Shown here piece after piece: positions 34,739 to 42,912 of a DNA stretch of 63,384 nt (positions within the stretch are counted from its first letter, which is position 1; every line of letters begins with the position of its first letter). The notes below the pieces were generated by a model. That model was not told the origin of the DNA. It worked only from the letters and a program-made list of their open reading frames with translations, and made no database searches. The stretch is from Armatimonadota bacterium. GTDB taxonomy: Bacteria; Armatimonadota; UBA5829; DTJY01. Location: the NCBI GenBank assembly GCA_017993055.1, contig JAGONM010000022.1:1-63384 (forward strand). The letters run 5' to 3'. The translations under genes were made by a program, and so were the position numbers.

Positions 34739-35551
34739 TCAGTCGCTCCCCTCCAGTCGCTTCAGCATCTCCTCCAACGCCGAGAGCTGCTCCTGCTCGT
34801 GGCTGATCTGCTCTCGAATTACCTCCTGCTGCGACGATACCCAGTCCCGATCGTTCAGCTTGTCTTCCATCTGAAGGAGCGGGTGTCCGCGCAGCTTCTC
34901 CAGCCTTTCGCGCATCATGAGGATCTTGTCCATCAGGCTGCTGAGCTTGTCTCTCATCAGATTCAGCGAGTCAGGCAACGTGTAATCCTCAGGGATGTCC
35001 TCCGCGAGCAGGGCCAGCGCCCGAAGCTGTTCCAGGTCGCCGTTCTCGTAAGCCGCCTGCACCTGAAGCCAGAGGTTCTTTGCCGCCTCGCTCTGGTCGG
35101 GATTGACGTCGGGATGAAGCTTCTTCACCAGCCGGCGGAAGAGCGATCGAAATTCTTCGCTCTCCTCCTCGGTCATCAGGTGGGAAAGCCGCAGTTCGGC
35201 GTATCTCAAGTCGGCGTAACTGCTCTGCAGCCGGAGCATCCATTCCTGGAACTCGAGGTCGAGCTGGTTCTCTATCGCCCCGATATCAACCGGTTCGCCC
35301 CTGTTCAGCGCGGCCTGGATAAGCTCGCATTTCCGTCGAAGGCGGCGCACCCGAATCTGTACCTGCAGGAGTTCATACTGCAGCGTACCGATCACCGTCA
35401 GGTAAGTCGCCTCGATGTTGGGTATGAGCGTCTTGTTCAGATACTCGTACTCCTCGAAGAGCTCTGCGAGTTCCTGCCTGCGCCGTGCGCATTCCTCCGA
35501 CATCCGCTCGAACTCGGGGTCGGGCCGCATGTGAGACGATTTGTCGGTCAC
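34739..35551 (-). CDS. Coiled-coil protein with degenerate J domain
   Basis: 270 residues. Long coiled-coil helices flank a J-like segment EEFRSLFRRLVKKLHPDVNPDQ (HPD near residue 146) followed by AAKNLWLQVQAAYENGDLEQLRALALL, matching helices II-III of DnaJ. The HPD loop in DnaJ proteins stimulates Hsp70 ATPase. Start GTG 35551 has GAGGA eight bases upstream; a TTG at 35620 would add 23 residues. It precedes the HIRAN gene by 4 bp. Function unknown; the partner Hsp70 is not in the window. Confidence 0.6.
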   Translation of the reverse strand: MTDKSSHMRPDPEFERMSEECARRRQELAELFEEYEYLNKTLIPNIEATYLTVIGTLQYELLQVQIRVRRLRRKCELIQAALNRGEPVDIGAIENQLDLEFQEWMLRLQSSYADLRYAELRLSHLMTEEESEEFRSLFRRLVKKLHPDVNPDQSEAAKNLWLQVQAAYENGDLEQLRALALLAEDIPEDYTLPDSLNLMRDKLSSLMDKILMMRERLEKLRGHPLLQMEDKLNDRDWVSSQQEVIREQISHEQEQLSALEEMLKRLEGSD

Positions 35552-35626
35552 TTCTTCATCCTCACGCTCCCATCCTACCACCCTCTCATTCTCCCACACT
35601 CCCCGCGCTTCCTGCGGCAATCAATG

Positions 35627-35655
35627 GTGACTTTGTCTGCATATTGAGGTATAAT
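35627..35655 (+). promoter_or_regulatory. Promoter of hicBA
   Basis: Imperfect -35 GTGACT at 35627-35632 and perfect TATAAT at 35650-35655 with 17-bp spacing, about 70 bp before hicB. Confidence 0.5.
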
Positions 35656-35703
35656 GCATCCGAACAGGGCTAGCCGCCGGTCCACCTGTCCCGGTTCTCC
35701 GGG

Positions 35704-35716
35704 GATATCAGATATC
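35704..35716. promoter_or_regulatory. Palindromic operator candidate before hicB
   Basis: GATATC-A-GATATC is a perfect dyad of two self-complementary 6-mers around one base, placed between the promoter and the hicB start at 35727. HicB antitoxins repress their own promoters through DNA-binding domains in many cases, so this could be the operator; binding is inferred. Confidence 0.4.
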
Positions 35717-35726
35717 GAGGTAACAG

Positions 35727-35960
35727 ATGAGCAAGAAGAAGCTTCACTTTCCCGTGATCATCGAGCAGGACGAAGACGGATGGTTCGTCGCCACTGTTCC
35801 GGCCTTGCGCGGCTGCCATACCCAGGCCCGATCCCTTGCCGAACTGGATGAGCGGATACGGGAAGCGGTGGCCCTCTGTCTCGACGCGGAGTCCGGCAGG
35901 GAAGGCGCGATAACCCAGAACAAGTTTGTCGGCGTGCACGAACTCGAGATCGCCGTATGA
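35727..35960 (+). CDS. hicB: HicB-family antitoxin
   Basis: 77 residues: LHFPVIIEQDEDGWFVATVPALRGCHTQARSLAELDERIREAVALCLDAE is the partial RNase H-like HicB fold that neutralises HicA. A separate DNA-binding C-terminus is absent, so autoregulation would need the fold itself. GAGGTAACAG precedes the ATG. It overlaps hicA by 4 bases (ATGA). Confidence 0.85.
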   Translation: MSKKKLHFPVIIEQDEDGWFVATVPALRGCHTQARSLAELDERIREAVALCLDAESGREGAITQNKFVGVHELEIAV

Positions 35961-36190
35961 CAGGGCTAACCGTCATTCCCCCAAAGAAGATGGCGGCTAT
36001 TCTGCGCAGACTGGGATTCGAACTCGACCGCCAGCGCGGCAGCCACGCCTACTACAAACATCCTGACGGTCGCAGCGTAGTCGTGCCCATACATGCCGGT
36101 GAGGACCTGGGCAAGGGACTCATCCGGGAGATACTCAAGAGCATCGAGCTGTCCGTCGAGGAATATGAGAAGCTCAGACAGAGCGTCTAG
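35957..36190 (+). CDS. hicA: HicA-family mRNA-interferase toxin
   Basis: 77 residues with the double-stranded RNA-binding-like fold: MAAILRRLGFELDRQRGSHAYYKHPDGRSVVVPIHAGEDLGKGLIREILKSI. His30 in GSHAYYKHP is the catalytic residue of the family. Unlike the common hicA-hicB order, the antitoxin is first here. The stop overlaps the convergent methylase stop by 4 bases. Confidence 0.87.
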   Translation: MTGLTVIPPKKMAAILRRLGFELDRQRGSHAYYKHPDGRSVVVPIHAGEDLGKGLIREILKSIELSVEEYEKLRQSV

Positions 36191-39147
36191 CCCGTCCCCT
36201 CCACGATCTTGATCTCTTCGTCCGTGAGGCCGTAGAGTTCGTAGACGAGTCGGTCTATCTCCCGGTCGGTCGCGGCTATCTGCCTCTGTATCTGCGTCTT
36301 GTCGTTCGGGAGTGTCGCCGCGTCGAGCCTCTTGTGCAGGTCCAGCATCCGGTCCACCAGTTCCACCATCCTGTCATGCCGCGCCTTGTCGTCGGGATCG
36401 TCGAAGTTGATGGCGCGAATGGGGAGCCGGGAGACGTACTCCGTGAGATACTCGTAATAGCCACCCCGCCGCTCGACCGCGATTCTTGAGAAGTAGAAGA
36501 AGAGAGGACGAGAGTTCAGCAATCCCAGGAGATACTTGTCTGCCCTGGGGATGAAATAGCAGGTCTTGTCAACGAAAATGCCAGTGTCGTCAAGGGCGAA
36601 AGATGCTCTGCTCGCCACACTCGCGTAGACTATCTTCGGCTTCCGTATCACGTCATAGTAGCTACATGGCCGCAGCTCATACCACTTCTTCGATGGGTGC
36701 TGGATATCGGTGCGCTGTTCCAGGTCGGCCTTGTGCTTGTTGAGATAGGCCATCACGTGCGGATGGCTTTTCTCAGAGATGCCGTCCGTGAATAGAAGGT
36801 ATTCGCCAGTGTGCGAATACGTATATCTCCGGACATTCCTGCCCCGAACGTACGGAAGGAAGATGGCCCGGTCGTCAGAATCGGCAATAACCTCTATCTG
36901 AGGCTGCTTGACGATAAAGACCTCATTCAGTCCGGTCAATACGCCCCGCAGGGGCTGGCATCTGCAATACTCGGGCAAGGGTATTCCGGCCGCATCCATC
37001 CGGGAAAGCACCTGCTGGTCCAGAGCTGGATGCAGTTGCCAGTCGCCATTCTTGAGCGCGGACTGAGGCACGGCAAATCCCTGGTCGGATACATACTGGC
37101 CTAGGTCACCGAAATCCAGAGTCTTGATGTTGCATACTTCCACATTGTTCCCGTCTCGACGCTCTGCAACATTCTCCTTCTGCAGGATGAAGATGCAGGG
37201 GTAGACTGTCGCACCTTGAAACACCGGCAGGTCGGCGAAATCGAGGAACTCGCGTATCACGCTCTGCGACGGCATGAGTTGACGCAACTTGCCCCCATAG
37301 CCGGAGCGGACAAACTTGCTTGAGACAATGAACGAGAACAGCCCGCTCTCCCGCGCTAGCTGCAATGAGCGTTCGATGAAATACACATACAAGTCGGCGG
37401 CACTTGCGTAGGCTTGATAGTGCGCTTGCAGGTAGGTCTTGAACTGACTGATACTCTCCTGCCTCACATACGGCGGGTTGCCGATCACCGCGTCGAAGCC
37501 GCCCGCCTTCATGATCGCGGGGAAGCCATCCTCCCAGTCGAAGGCGTTGATCCGCCGAACCTCATCATCGCTCAGGCCCGAGGTATCGAAATCCGTCCCG
37601 ATCAGCGAGTTCCCACACTTGATGTTCGCCGACAGGTCCGGGAGCGCGCGCTCGTGGAACATCGAGAGCGAGACATCCAGCGTGTCCCGGCTCTCGCCCT
37701 CCAGCACCTTCAGCAGCAGGCTCAGCTTCGTGACCTCCACCGCCTGGCTGTCGATATCCACGCCGTAGATGCTGTTCAGGAGTATCCGCTTCTTCTCGCT
37801 GGTCGTCAGCCGCCACTCGCTCTCTGAGAGGTGGTAGACCGCCTTCTTGAACTTCTCCGGCTCGTGCTTCACGTAGTAATCGAGATGCCAGCTCAGCAGG
37901 AAGGCGTAGGCACTGATTAGGAACGACCCCGATCCGCAGGCCGGGTCAACGATGCGCAGCTTCTCCACCTGCTTGGGCGTCTTCCCCTCGCACAGCTTGC
38001 CGACCGTGTTCCTCACGATGTAGTCCACGATGTACGTCGGCGTGTAGTAGACTCCGCCCGCCTTCTTGACCTCGGGCTTCTCCTCCACCATGGCGGTATG
38101 CCCCGGCGTGAGCCGGATCACCTTGCCGAGGAACTGCTCGTATACGCTGCCGAGGATGTCCGCCCCGATCACGGAGAATTCATAGGGGCTCTGGGGATAG
38201 TACAGCCCGGCGATCATATCCCTCAGCGCCTTGTCGTCAATCGCCAGGCCGGGGGTGATCGTGTCCGGCGCTTCCGGGCGGCCCTTCTCCTCGCTGAAGT
38301 GAAAGAGGCCGGAGTTGTACTTCGCGTCGGCGGCATGATAGAGGTCGAGCAGCCTGCCGTATACGTTTGGGCCGCTCGTCCTTCCGAGCAGTTGGCCCTG
38401 CGGCTCAATGCCCCGATCCTCGCACATGCGCAGGAAAACGATGCGGTCAATGGTATTCTGCACCGCGTAGTTCAACTCCCTAACGTCGAGGCCTGGGTTT
38501 CGGAGCGCGAGGTTGCGGGCGAGGACGGTACGCCATTCCTCGATCTGCTTGAGGAACTCCTGGTCAACCTCCGCCGTGCCGCGCTTGCCCTTGTCGGCAG
38601 CAGCGTACTTATCGAACGAGCCGCGCCACACGGCATCCCGGCTGAATATCCCCGCGATCTCCTCCCAGCGGCTCGCATACTCCGTGTAGGGCACATACAT
38701 CAGCCGTGCATGGCTTGCCTTGTCGGATGGTTTCGGTGGAGTCCGGCAGTCATAGACCGCGAACTCGTGGAAGTTGGTGAGGACGCCGAGAGGGAGCTTG
38801 GCGGTCCAAGAGTAGCGGCGGATCTGGCCGGCGGGCCCGGCATCGAGGTTGATGCTGACGGCGGGCTTCTTCGCTTCTACGAAGAACTTCCGCGTCTGGC
38901 CGACGCGGAAGGTGTAGTCGGGCGCGTTTGCGTTGCCCTCCACCCGGATCGTCCCCTCGAAGACGACATCCATATAGGCGGGTGAGTATCCCTGCTTGTT
39001 CCGCACATCCCAGCCGAGCGCCTCGAAGAAGGGATTCAGGAACTCGGCGCGGGTCTGCTCCTCGTTGTAGGAGGCGCTCCGATACTGATTGCGGTTGCTC
39101 TCATACCGCTCAACCAGTTCCTTGATGATATCCGGCGCATCGGGCAT
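36187..39147 (-). CDS. Eco57I-type restriction-modification methylase (type IIG-like)
   Basis: 986 residues from ATG 39147, where AGAGGTG is a fitting ribosome site; the extra 25 residues upstream lack one. An N-terminal PD-(D/E)xK nuclease-like part has DYTFRVGQTRKFFVEAKKP (about 75-95), as in type I HsdR N-domains. Then come the adenine methylase motifs VDPACGSGSFLISAYAFLL (SAM binding) and VIGNPPYVRQ (catalytic NPPY), and a C-terminal target-recognition region of the TaqI/Eco57I kind. Such enzymes modify or cleave DNA in a single chain. Directly convergent with hicA. A fragment of its 3-prime end is repeated at 34206-34315. Confidence 0.88.
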   Translation of the reverse strand: MPDAPDIIKELVERYESNRNQYRSASYNEEQTRAEFLNPFFEALGWDVRNKQGYSPAYMDVVFEGTIRVEGNANAPDYTFRVGQTRKFFVEAKKPAVSINLDAGPAGQIRRYSWTAKLPLGVLTNFHEFAVYDCRTPPKPSDKASHARLMYVPYTEYASRWEEIAGIFSRDAVWRGSFDKYAAADKGKRGTAEVDQEFLKQIEEWRTVLARNLALRNPGLDVRELNYAVQNTIDRIVFLRMCEDRGIEPQGQLLGRTSGPNVYGRLLDLYHAADAKYNSGLFHFSEEKGRPEAPDTITPGLAIDDKALRDMIAGLYYPQSPYEFSVIGADILGSVYEQFLGKVIRLTPGHTAMVEEKPEVKKAGGVYYTPTYIVDYIVRNTVGKLCEGKTPKQVEKLRIVDPACGSGSFLISAYAFLLSWHLDYYVKHEPEKFKKAVYHLSESEWRLTTSEKKRILLNSIYGVDIDSQAVEVTKLSLLLKVLEGESRDTLDVSLSMFHERALPDLSANIKCGNSLIGTDFDTSGLSDDEVRRINAFDWEDGFPAIMKAGGFDAVIGNPPYVRQESISQFKTYLQAHYQAYASAADLYVYFIERSLQLARESGLFSFIVSSKFVRSGYGGKLRQLMPSQSVIREFLDFADLPVFQGATVYPCIFILQKENVAERRDGNNVEVCNIKTLDFGDLGQYVSDQGFAVPQSALKNGDWQLHPALDQQVLSRMDAAGIPLPEYCRCQPLRGVLTGLNEVFIVKQPQIEVIADSDDRAIFLPYVRGRNVRRYTYSHTGEYLLFTDGISEKSHPHVMAYLNKHKADLEQRTDIQHPSKKWYELRPCSYYDVIRKPKIVYASVASRASFALDDTGIFVDKTCYFIPRADKYLLGLLNSRPLFFYFSRIAVERRGGYYEYLTEYVSRLPIRAINFDDPDDKARHDRMVELVDRMLDLHKRLDAATLPNDKTQIQRQIAATDREIDRLVYELYGLTDEEIKIVEGTG

Positions 39148-39277
39148 TGGGACACCTCTGTGGACGCTGGTATGCGCTGTGCTAACTATGATATTGCACG
39201 GAGGCGCGCCCGAGTCCTGCACAAGCGGGCGTATCTGCGTGGGGAGGGGCCGCCTCGGGCTCTGGGATGTCGCCGGG

Positions 39278-39508
39278 GAGCTCCCCGACGGCGTTGCAGA
39301 GCTCCCTGACGGCGTTGCAGAGCTCCCTGACGGCAGTGCAGAGCTCCCTGGTGTCGTTGCAGAGCTCCCTGACGGCGTTGCAGAGCTCCCTGATGACGTT
39401 GCAGAGCTCCCTGACGGCGTTGCAGAGCTCCCTGACGGCGTTGCAGAGCTCCCCGACGGCGTTGCAGAACTCCCTGGTGTCGTTCCAGAGCTACCCGGTG
39501 GGACAAGG
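39278..39508. repeat. 21-bp tandem repeat array (11 units)
   Basis: Eleven units of exactly 21 bp from 39278; the regular core reads CTCCCTGACGGCGTTGCAG, with each unit starting GAGCTC. Units 4 and 10 carry GGTGTC, unit 6 GATGAC and unit 3 GGCAGT at the same variable window, while the flanks are nearly constant. Being a multiple of three, it is open in several frames on both strands, but no coding evidence supports translation. It occupies the 463-bp gap 39148-39610 between the methylase start and the PAP2 gene; the rest of the gap shows no gene. Confidence 0.9.
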
Positions 39509-39610
39509 TAGGTAACCTGACGCGTTGCGCGGCTCAGAACTCGCGGCGCGGACGGGATGACGGAGGAGGGCTAAGGGTTCGCCGGGTGCGGCCGGCGTCG
39601 CCAACCGGTC

Positions 39611-40144
39611 TCAGAACGAGATGCTGAAGCCGACGGACGGGGAACCTGAGCCGCTCCGATCGTGCGTGAAATGCCTCGCGATGAAGTATCCGATCAGCGC
39701 GCCGGCGACGACTTCGTCCCACCTGTGAGCGCCAACTTCAATCCGCGAGTAGCCGATCGCCGCAGCAGAACCGTAGGCCAGACCACCGGCCTTCGGTTGG
39801 TAGGCGTCAATGCAGGTCGCCATTGCGAATGCTGCTGAGGTATGTCCGCTCGGGAAGCTGTCCATGCCGTCTCCGTTGGGCCGCCGGGTCGGCACGCCGA
39901 GCTTCAAGGCCTGTGTCACGAGGGTGGTGGTAATCAGGGCCTTGGTGGTCTGTACCGCTGCCCGCATGCCACCCTGCCGGTCGGCCGCGATCGCCAATGT
40001 ACCCGCTATCAGGAACGGGCCGATGGAGTCGGATAGGGCCCGATAGGTTGTGTCGCAGACCTGCTTCTCGGTGGCCAGCGCGTGGGCGGAGACGAGCAGA
40101 AGAACGGCGGCAAAGATGAATGGTCGTCCGGTCGGCGTGTGCAT
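39611..40144 (-). CDS. PAP2-family phosphatase
   Basis: 177 residues with a signal-like N-terminus (FIFAAVLLLVSAHALA) and hydrophobic helices. All three motifs of the phosphatidic acid phosphatase/ vanadium haloperoxidase superfamily are present: LKLGVPTRRP (Lys and Arg-Pro), SFPSGHTSAAF (PSGH) and SRIEVGAHRWDEV (Ser-Arg-x5-His-x3-Asp). Hydrolyses lipid or isoprenoid phosphates at the membrane; the exact substrate is unknown. Confidence 0.88.
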   Translation of the reverse strand: MHTPTGRPFIFAAVLLLVSAHALATEKQVCDTTYRALSDSIGPFLIAGTLAIAADRQGGMRAAVQTTKALITTTLVTQALKLGVPTRRPNGDGMDSFPSGHTSAAFAMATCIDAYQPKAGGLAYGSAAAIGYSRIEVGAHRWDEVVAGALIGYFIARHFTHDRSGSGSPSVGFSISF

Positions 40145-40246
40145 GTAGTTGTGTTTCTCCAGTCTTCTGTCGGCGTCTCTGCAATCCCTTGGTGGACTGC
40201 GAGTCGAATCAGGATTCCAGATGCCTTCCCCTTCGCCTCGAAGTCC

Positions 40247-40441
40247 TTACCGGTGAATCCGCACGAACCGTGCGAATGAGCGGTCGTAGGTTTTCTCGAC
40301 GTCGTCCGGAAACGCGCAGGCGGGAAGCTCATTGTTACTCAGGTGGTAGTGCAGGCACTCGCAGCAGTTCCCCTTGCGGGAGCATCCCGGGTAGCTGCAG
40401 TTGCACCGTTGCCCATTCTTGTGAAAACTCGGACAGTCCAT
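40247..40441 (-). CDS. Small Cys-rich protein, DUF6485 type
   Basis: 64 residues: [43 protein letters not shown] holds eight cysteines in C-x-C, C-x4-CC-x2-C spacing, the pattern of DUF6485 proteins, likely binding a metal or Fe-S cluster. AAAGGAG precedes the ATG. Neighbour of the GH94 gene in the same orientation. Confidence 0.75.
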   Translation of the reverse strand: MDCPSFHKNGQRCNCSYPGCSRKGNCCECLHYHLSNNELPACAFPDDVEKTYDRSFARFVRIHR

Positions 40442-40468
40442 CGCAAGTGCTCCTTTCTATGTCTGTAT

Positions 40469-42880
40469 TCAGGGATTCGATCCCATCACGATGCGGACCT
40501 TGTGCGTGCCCTCTGCGAAGATGGGGATGAGGTTGCCTTCAACTCGGCTGCCGTCAACTTCCATTGACTGTACGCGGTGTTGGAGGTGGTTTGGGTTGGC
40601 GACCTCGATCTCGTAGGTCGCGCGTCTGAACTTTCGGGTGATCTTGAACCCGTCCCAGGCGGACGGGATGCACGGATCAACGACTAGTCCGTCGTAGGTC
40701 GGTCGGACGCCCAGGATGTAGTCAATCCCGTCTCGGTACATCCAGACGCCTGAGCCGGTCAGCCAGGAATGGCTCGCCTCGCCGAAGGTCGGATGCTCGG
40801 GGCTGGTGACGTACTCCGAGTAGACGTACGGCTCCATCCGGTAGATGTCCGGGTCTTGCGCCTGGTTGATCGGATTGGTCTTGGTGTAGTACTCATACGC
40901 CCGATCGCCGTTCCCGAGGAGGCACTCGGCCATGATTGCCCACGCCGCCGGGTGGTTGAAGATTGCGCCGTTCTCCTTCTTGCCGGGTACGCACCGAGTC
41001 GCCAGGCCGACGCCCGGGTCCACGTGCCGATATGCCGGCCAGACGAGCTGCGGGCCGCGGGGAGTGTTCAGGAGCTTGTGGACCGAATCCATCGTCATGC
41101 GCGCGCGATCCTCCGGCGCTATGCCGCTGATCACCGCCCATGTGTTGGACTCCAGGAAGATCCGACCCTCCTCGTTGTTGCTCGAGCCTATGACCTTGCC
41201 GTCGTCCCTCGTGCCCCTGATGTACCACTGGCCGTCCCAGGCGATGGCATTCAGCGCTTCGGCGATCTGATCGTATTCCGCCCGATACTTCTCTGCCTTC
41301 GAGCTCGCTCCGATGCGTCCCAGCAGATCCGCGCTCTCCCTGAGGATGTAGCATAGGAACTCGGCAACCCACATGCTCTCGCCCTTGCCCTCGCGTCCGA
41401 CGTAGTCGAGCGTGTCATTCCAGTCCCCCGGGCCGAACTTCGGAAGGTGGCGATCAGTAAGCTGGCTGAGAGGGTAGTCGATCGCCCGCGTCAGATGCTC
41501 GAGCACGTCTCCCTCGCCGTCGTCGTGGTAGGGAACGACTCTGTCGAGGAAGCCGAAGTCGCCGGTCTCCTTGATGTAGCTCATGATTGCGAGCGGGAGC
41601 CAGAGGGGCGTGTCCGAGTGCCCAGTCTTCTCCCCCTGGCCGGTCAGCCGGAAGAAGTTGTGCAGCGTGCTCCCATCCGCGAACTGGTGGGAGATGACGT
41701 CGCAGATCCGGTCGGCGATCTCGGCGGGGTGCGCGAGGAGCGGGCCCAGGAGGTCCTGGGACTGATCCCTTATACCCGTGCCGAAGAGCAGGCCGCCGTG
41801 ATAGTAGCCCGCAGTGCGGTGCATGTGGAATGTCACCCACGCCTGACGCTTCGCCCAGACGTTCAGCATGAGGTTCATGTTCTCGTCAGGGGTGTCCACG
41901 GTCACTGCCGAGATATAGTCGTCCCAGTACTTCTTCACGGCATCGAGGGCCGCATCGACGTTGGCGAGGTCGCGGTACTTGCGCACGAGCGGGATCGCGG
42001 CCTCGAGACCATCATCCTCTCTGCGGTCCACGATCCCCATCAGTATGGAGAACTCGATAGTCTCTCCGGGCTTGATCTCGATATCGCTCTGGAGGGCGGC
42101 GCACGCGTCCCCCGCAGTGATCTCCGTGTTGCGGCACTTCCCTTCCTCCACCGCGACGGGATCGGACTCCGAGCGCCAGGGTCCGATGAACGCGTCCTTC
42201 TTCCCGTCGAAGCCCGTCACGGGGAGTGATGAGGCGAAGTAGACGTACTTGTCCCACGCCTGGTTCGGCTGCTTGACGGTCGCGCCCCGGTACGTGACCC
42301 AGTAGTTCTTCGTCGCATATAGGAACTCGTTGTCCTCGTCGAAACGGACAACGTTGAAGTGTTGGTCGTTCGGCTGATTGATCAGGTCTACGAGCGCGTG
42401 ACCTAGACAAAGTTCAACATAGGAGAATACCTTCAGGCAGAGTGTCCTGTGAGACGTATTCCTCAGACGGACACGCCAGATCTCCAGATCTTCGTCCTGA
42501 GGAACGAAGTACGTGACCTTGCTGCGGATGCCCCGATGCTCCTGTTCGATGCTTGTGTAGCCCATGCCGTGACGGCACTCGTAGAAATCGAGCGCCCGGT
42601 TGGGTGTCGGCTGCCAGGTCAGCGACCAGCAATCGCCCTCGCCCGTGCGCAGGTAGATATAGCGTCCGGGCCGGTCCCAGGGGAGTCCGTTGTATCGGTG
42701 GCGGGTGATGCGTGAATCCTTCGGGCATATCCAGAAACTGTATCCGCCTCCCGCGTTTGTGACGAGGCCGGTGAATCGGGTGTTGCTTATGTAGTTGACC
42801 CACGGCGCTGGCGTGTCGGGTCGTGTGATGATGAACTCCTTGCCGTCATCGGAAAACCGTCCGTACTTCTCGAGTCCCAT
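40469..42880 (-). CDS. GH94 glycoside phosphorylase (cellobiose/chitobiose phosphorylase type)
   Basis: 803 residues, cytosolic (no signal). The N-terminal beta domain includes TNAGGGYSFWICPKDSRITRHRYNGLPWDRPGRYIYLRTGEGD; the catalytic helical barrel has FGPGDWNDTLDYVGREGKGESMWVAEFLCYIL (general-acid Asp near residue 483) and the phosphate-binding region in WAVISGIAPEDRARM. GH94 enzymes cleave beta-glycosides with phosphate to release sugar 1-phosphate, in the style of cellobiose or N,N'-diacetylchitobiose phosphorylase. GGAGGAAGT precedes the ATG. It is the last gene of an operon with a kelch protein and two small paralogs upstream. Confidence 0.88.
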   Translation of the reverse strand: MGLEKYGRFSDDGKEFIITRPDTPAPWVNYISNTRFTGLVTNAGGGYSFWICPKDSRITRHRYNGLPWDRPGRYIYLRTGEGDCWSLTWQPTPNRALDFYECRHGMGYTSIEQEHRGIRSKVTYFVPQDEDLEIWRVRLRNTSHRTLCLKVFSYVELCLGHALVDLINQPNDQHFNVVRFDEDNEFLYATKNYWVTYRGATVKQPNQAWDKYVYFASSLPVTGFDGKKDAFIGPWRSESDPVAVEEGKCRNTEITAGDACAALQSDIEIKPGETIEFSILMGIVDRREDDGLEAAIPLVRKYRDLANVDAALDAVKKYWDDYISAVTVDTPDENMNLMLNVWAKRQAWVTFHMHRTAGYYHGGLLFGTGIRDQSQDLLGPLLAHPAEIADRICDVISHQFADGSTLHNFFRLTGQGEKTGHSDTPLWLPLAIMSYIKETGDFGFLDRVVPYHDDGEGDVLEHLTRAIDYPLSQLTDRHLPKFGPGDWNDTLDYVGREGKGESMWVAEFLCYILRESADLLGRIGASSKAEKYRAEYDQIAEALNAIAWDGQWYIRGTRDDGKVIGSSNNEEGRIFLESNTWAVISGIAPEDRARMTMDSVHKLLNTPRGPQLVWPAYRHVDPGVGLATRCVPGKKENGAIFNHPAAWAIMAECLLGNGDRAYEYYTKTNPINQAQDPDIYRMEPYVYSEYVTSPEHPTFGEASHSWLTGSGVWMYRDGIDYILGVRPTYDGLVVDPCIPSAWDGFKITRKFRRATYEIEVANPNHLQHRVQSMEVDGSRVEGNLIPIFAEGTHKVRIVMGSNP

Positions 42881-42912
42881 ACTTCCTCCAGTGTGTCTTG
42901 CTGCGGTGTACT

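Noticed and set aside
39278-39508. CRISPR array
   Set aside because: The 21-bp units are directly adjacent, with no spacers and no cas genes.
39089-39511. Heptapeptide-repeat open frames on both strands through the 21-bp array
   Set aside because: A 21-bp period keeps every frame open; no start or ribosome site and the same period in all frames gives no coding evidence.
41447-42229. 260-codon plus-strand frame in the GH94 gene
   Set aside because: Antisense shadow; no ribosome site, no recognisable motif.
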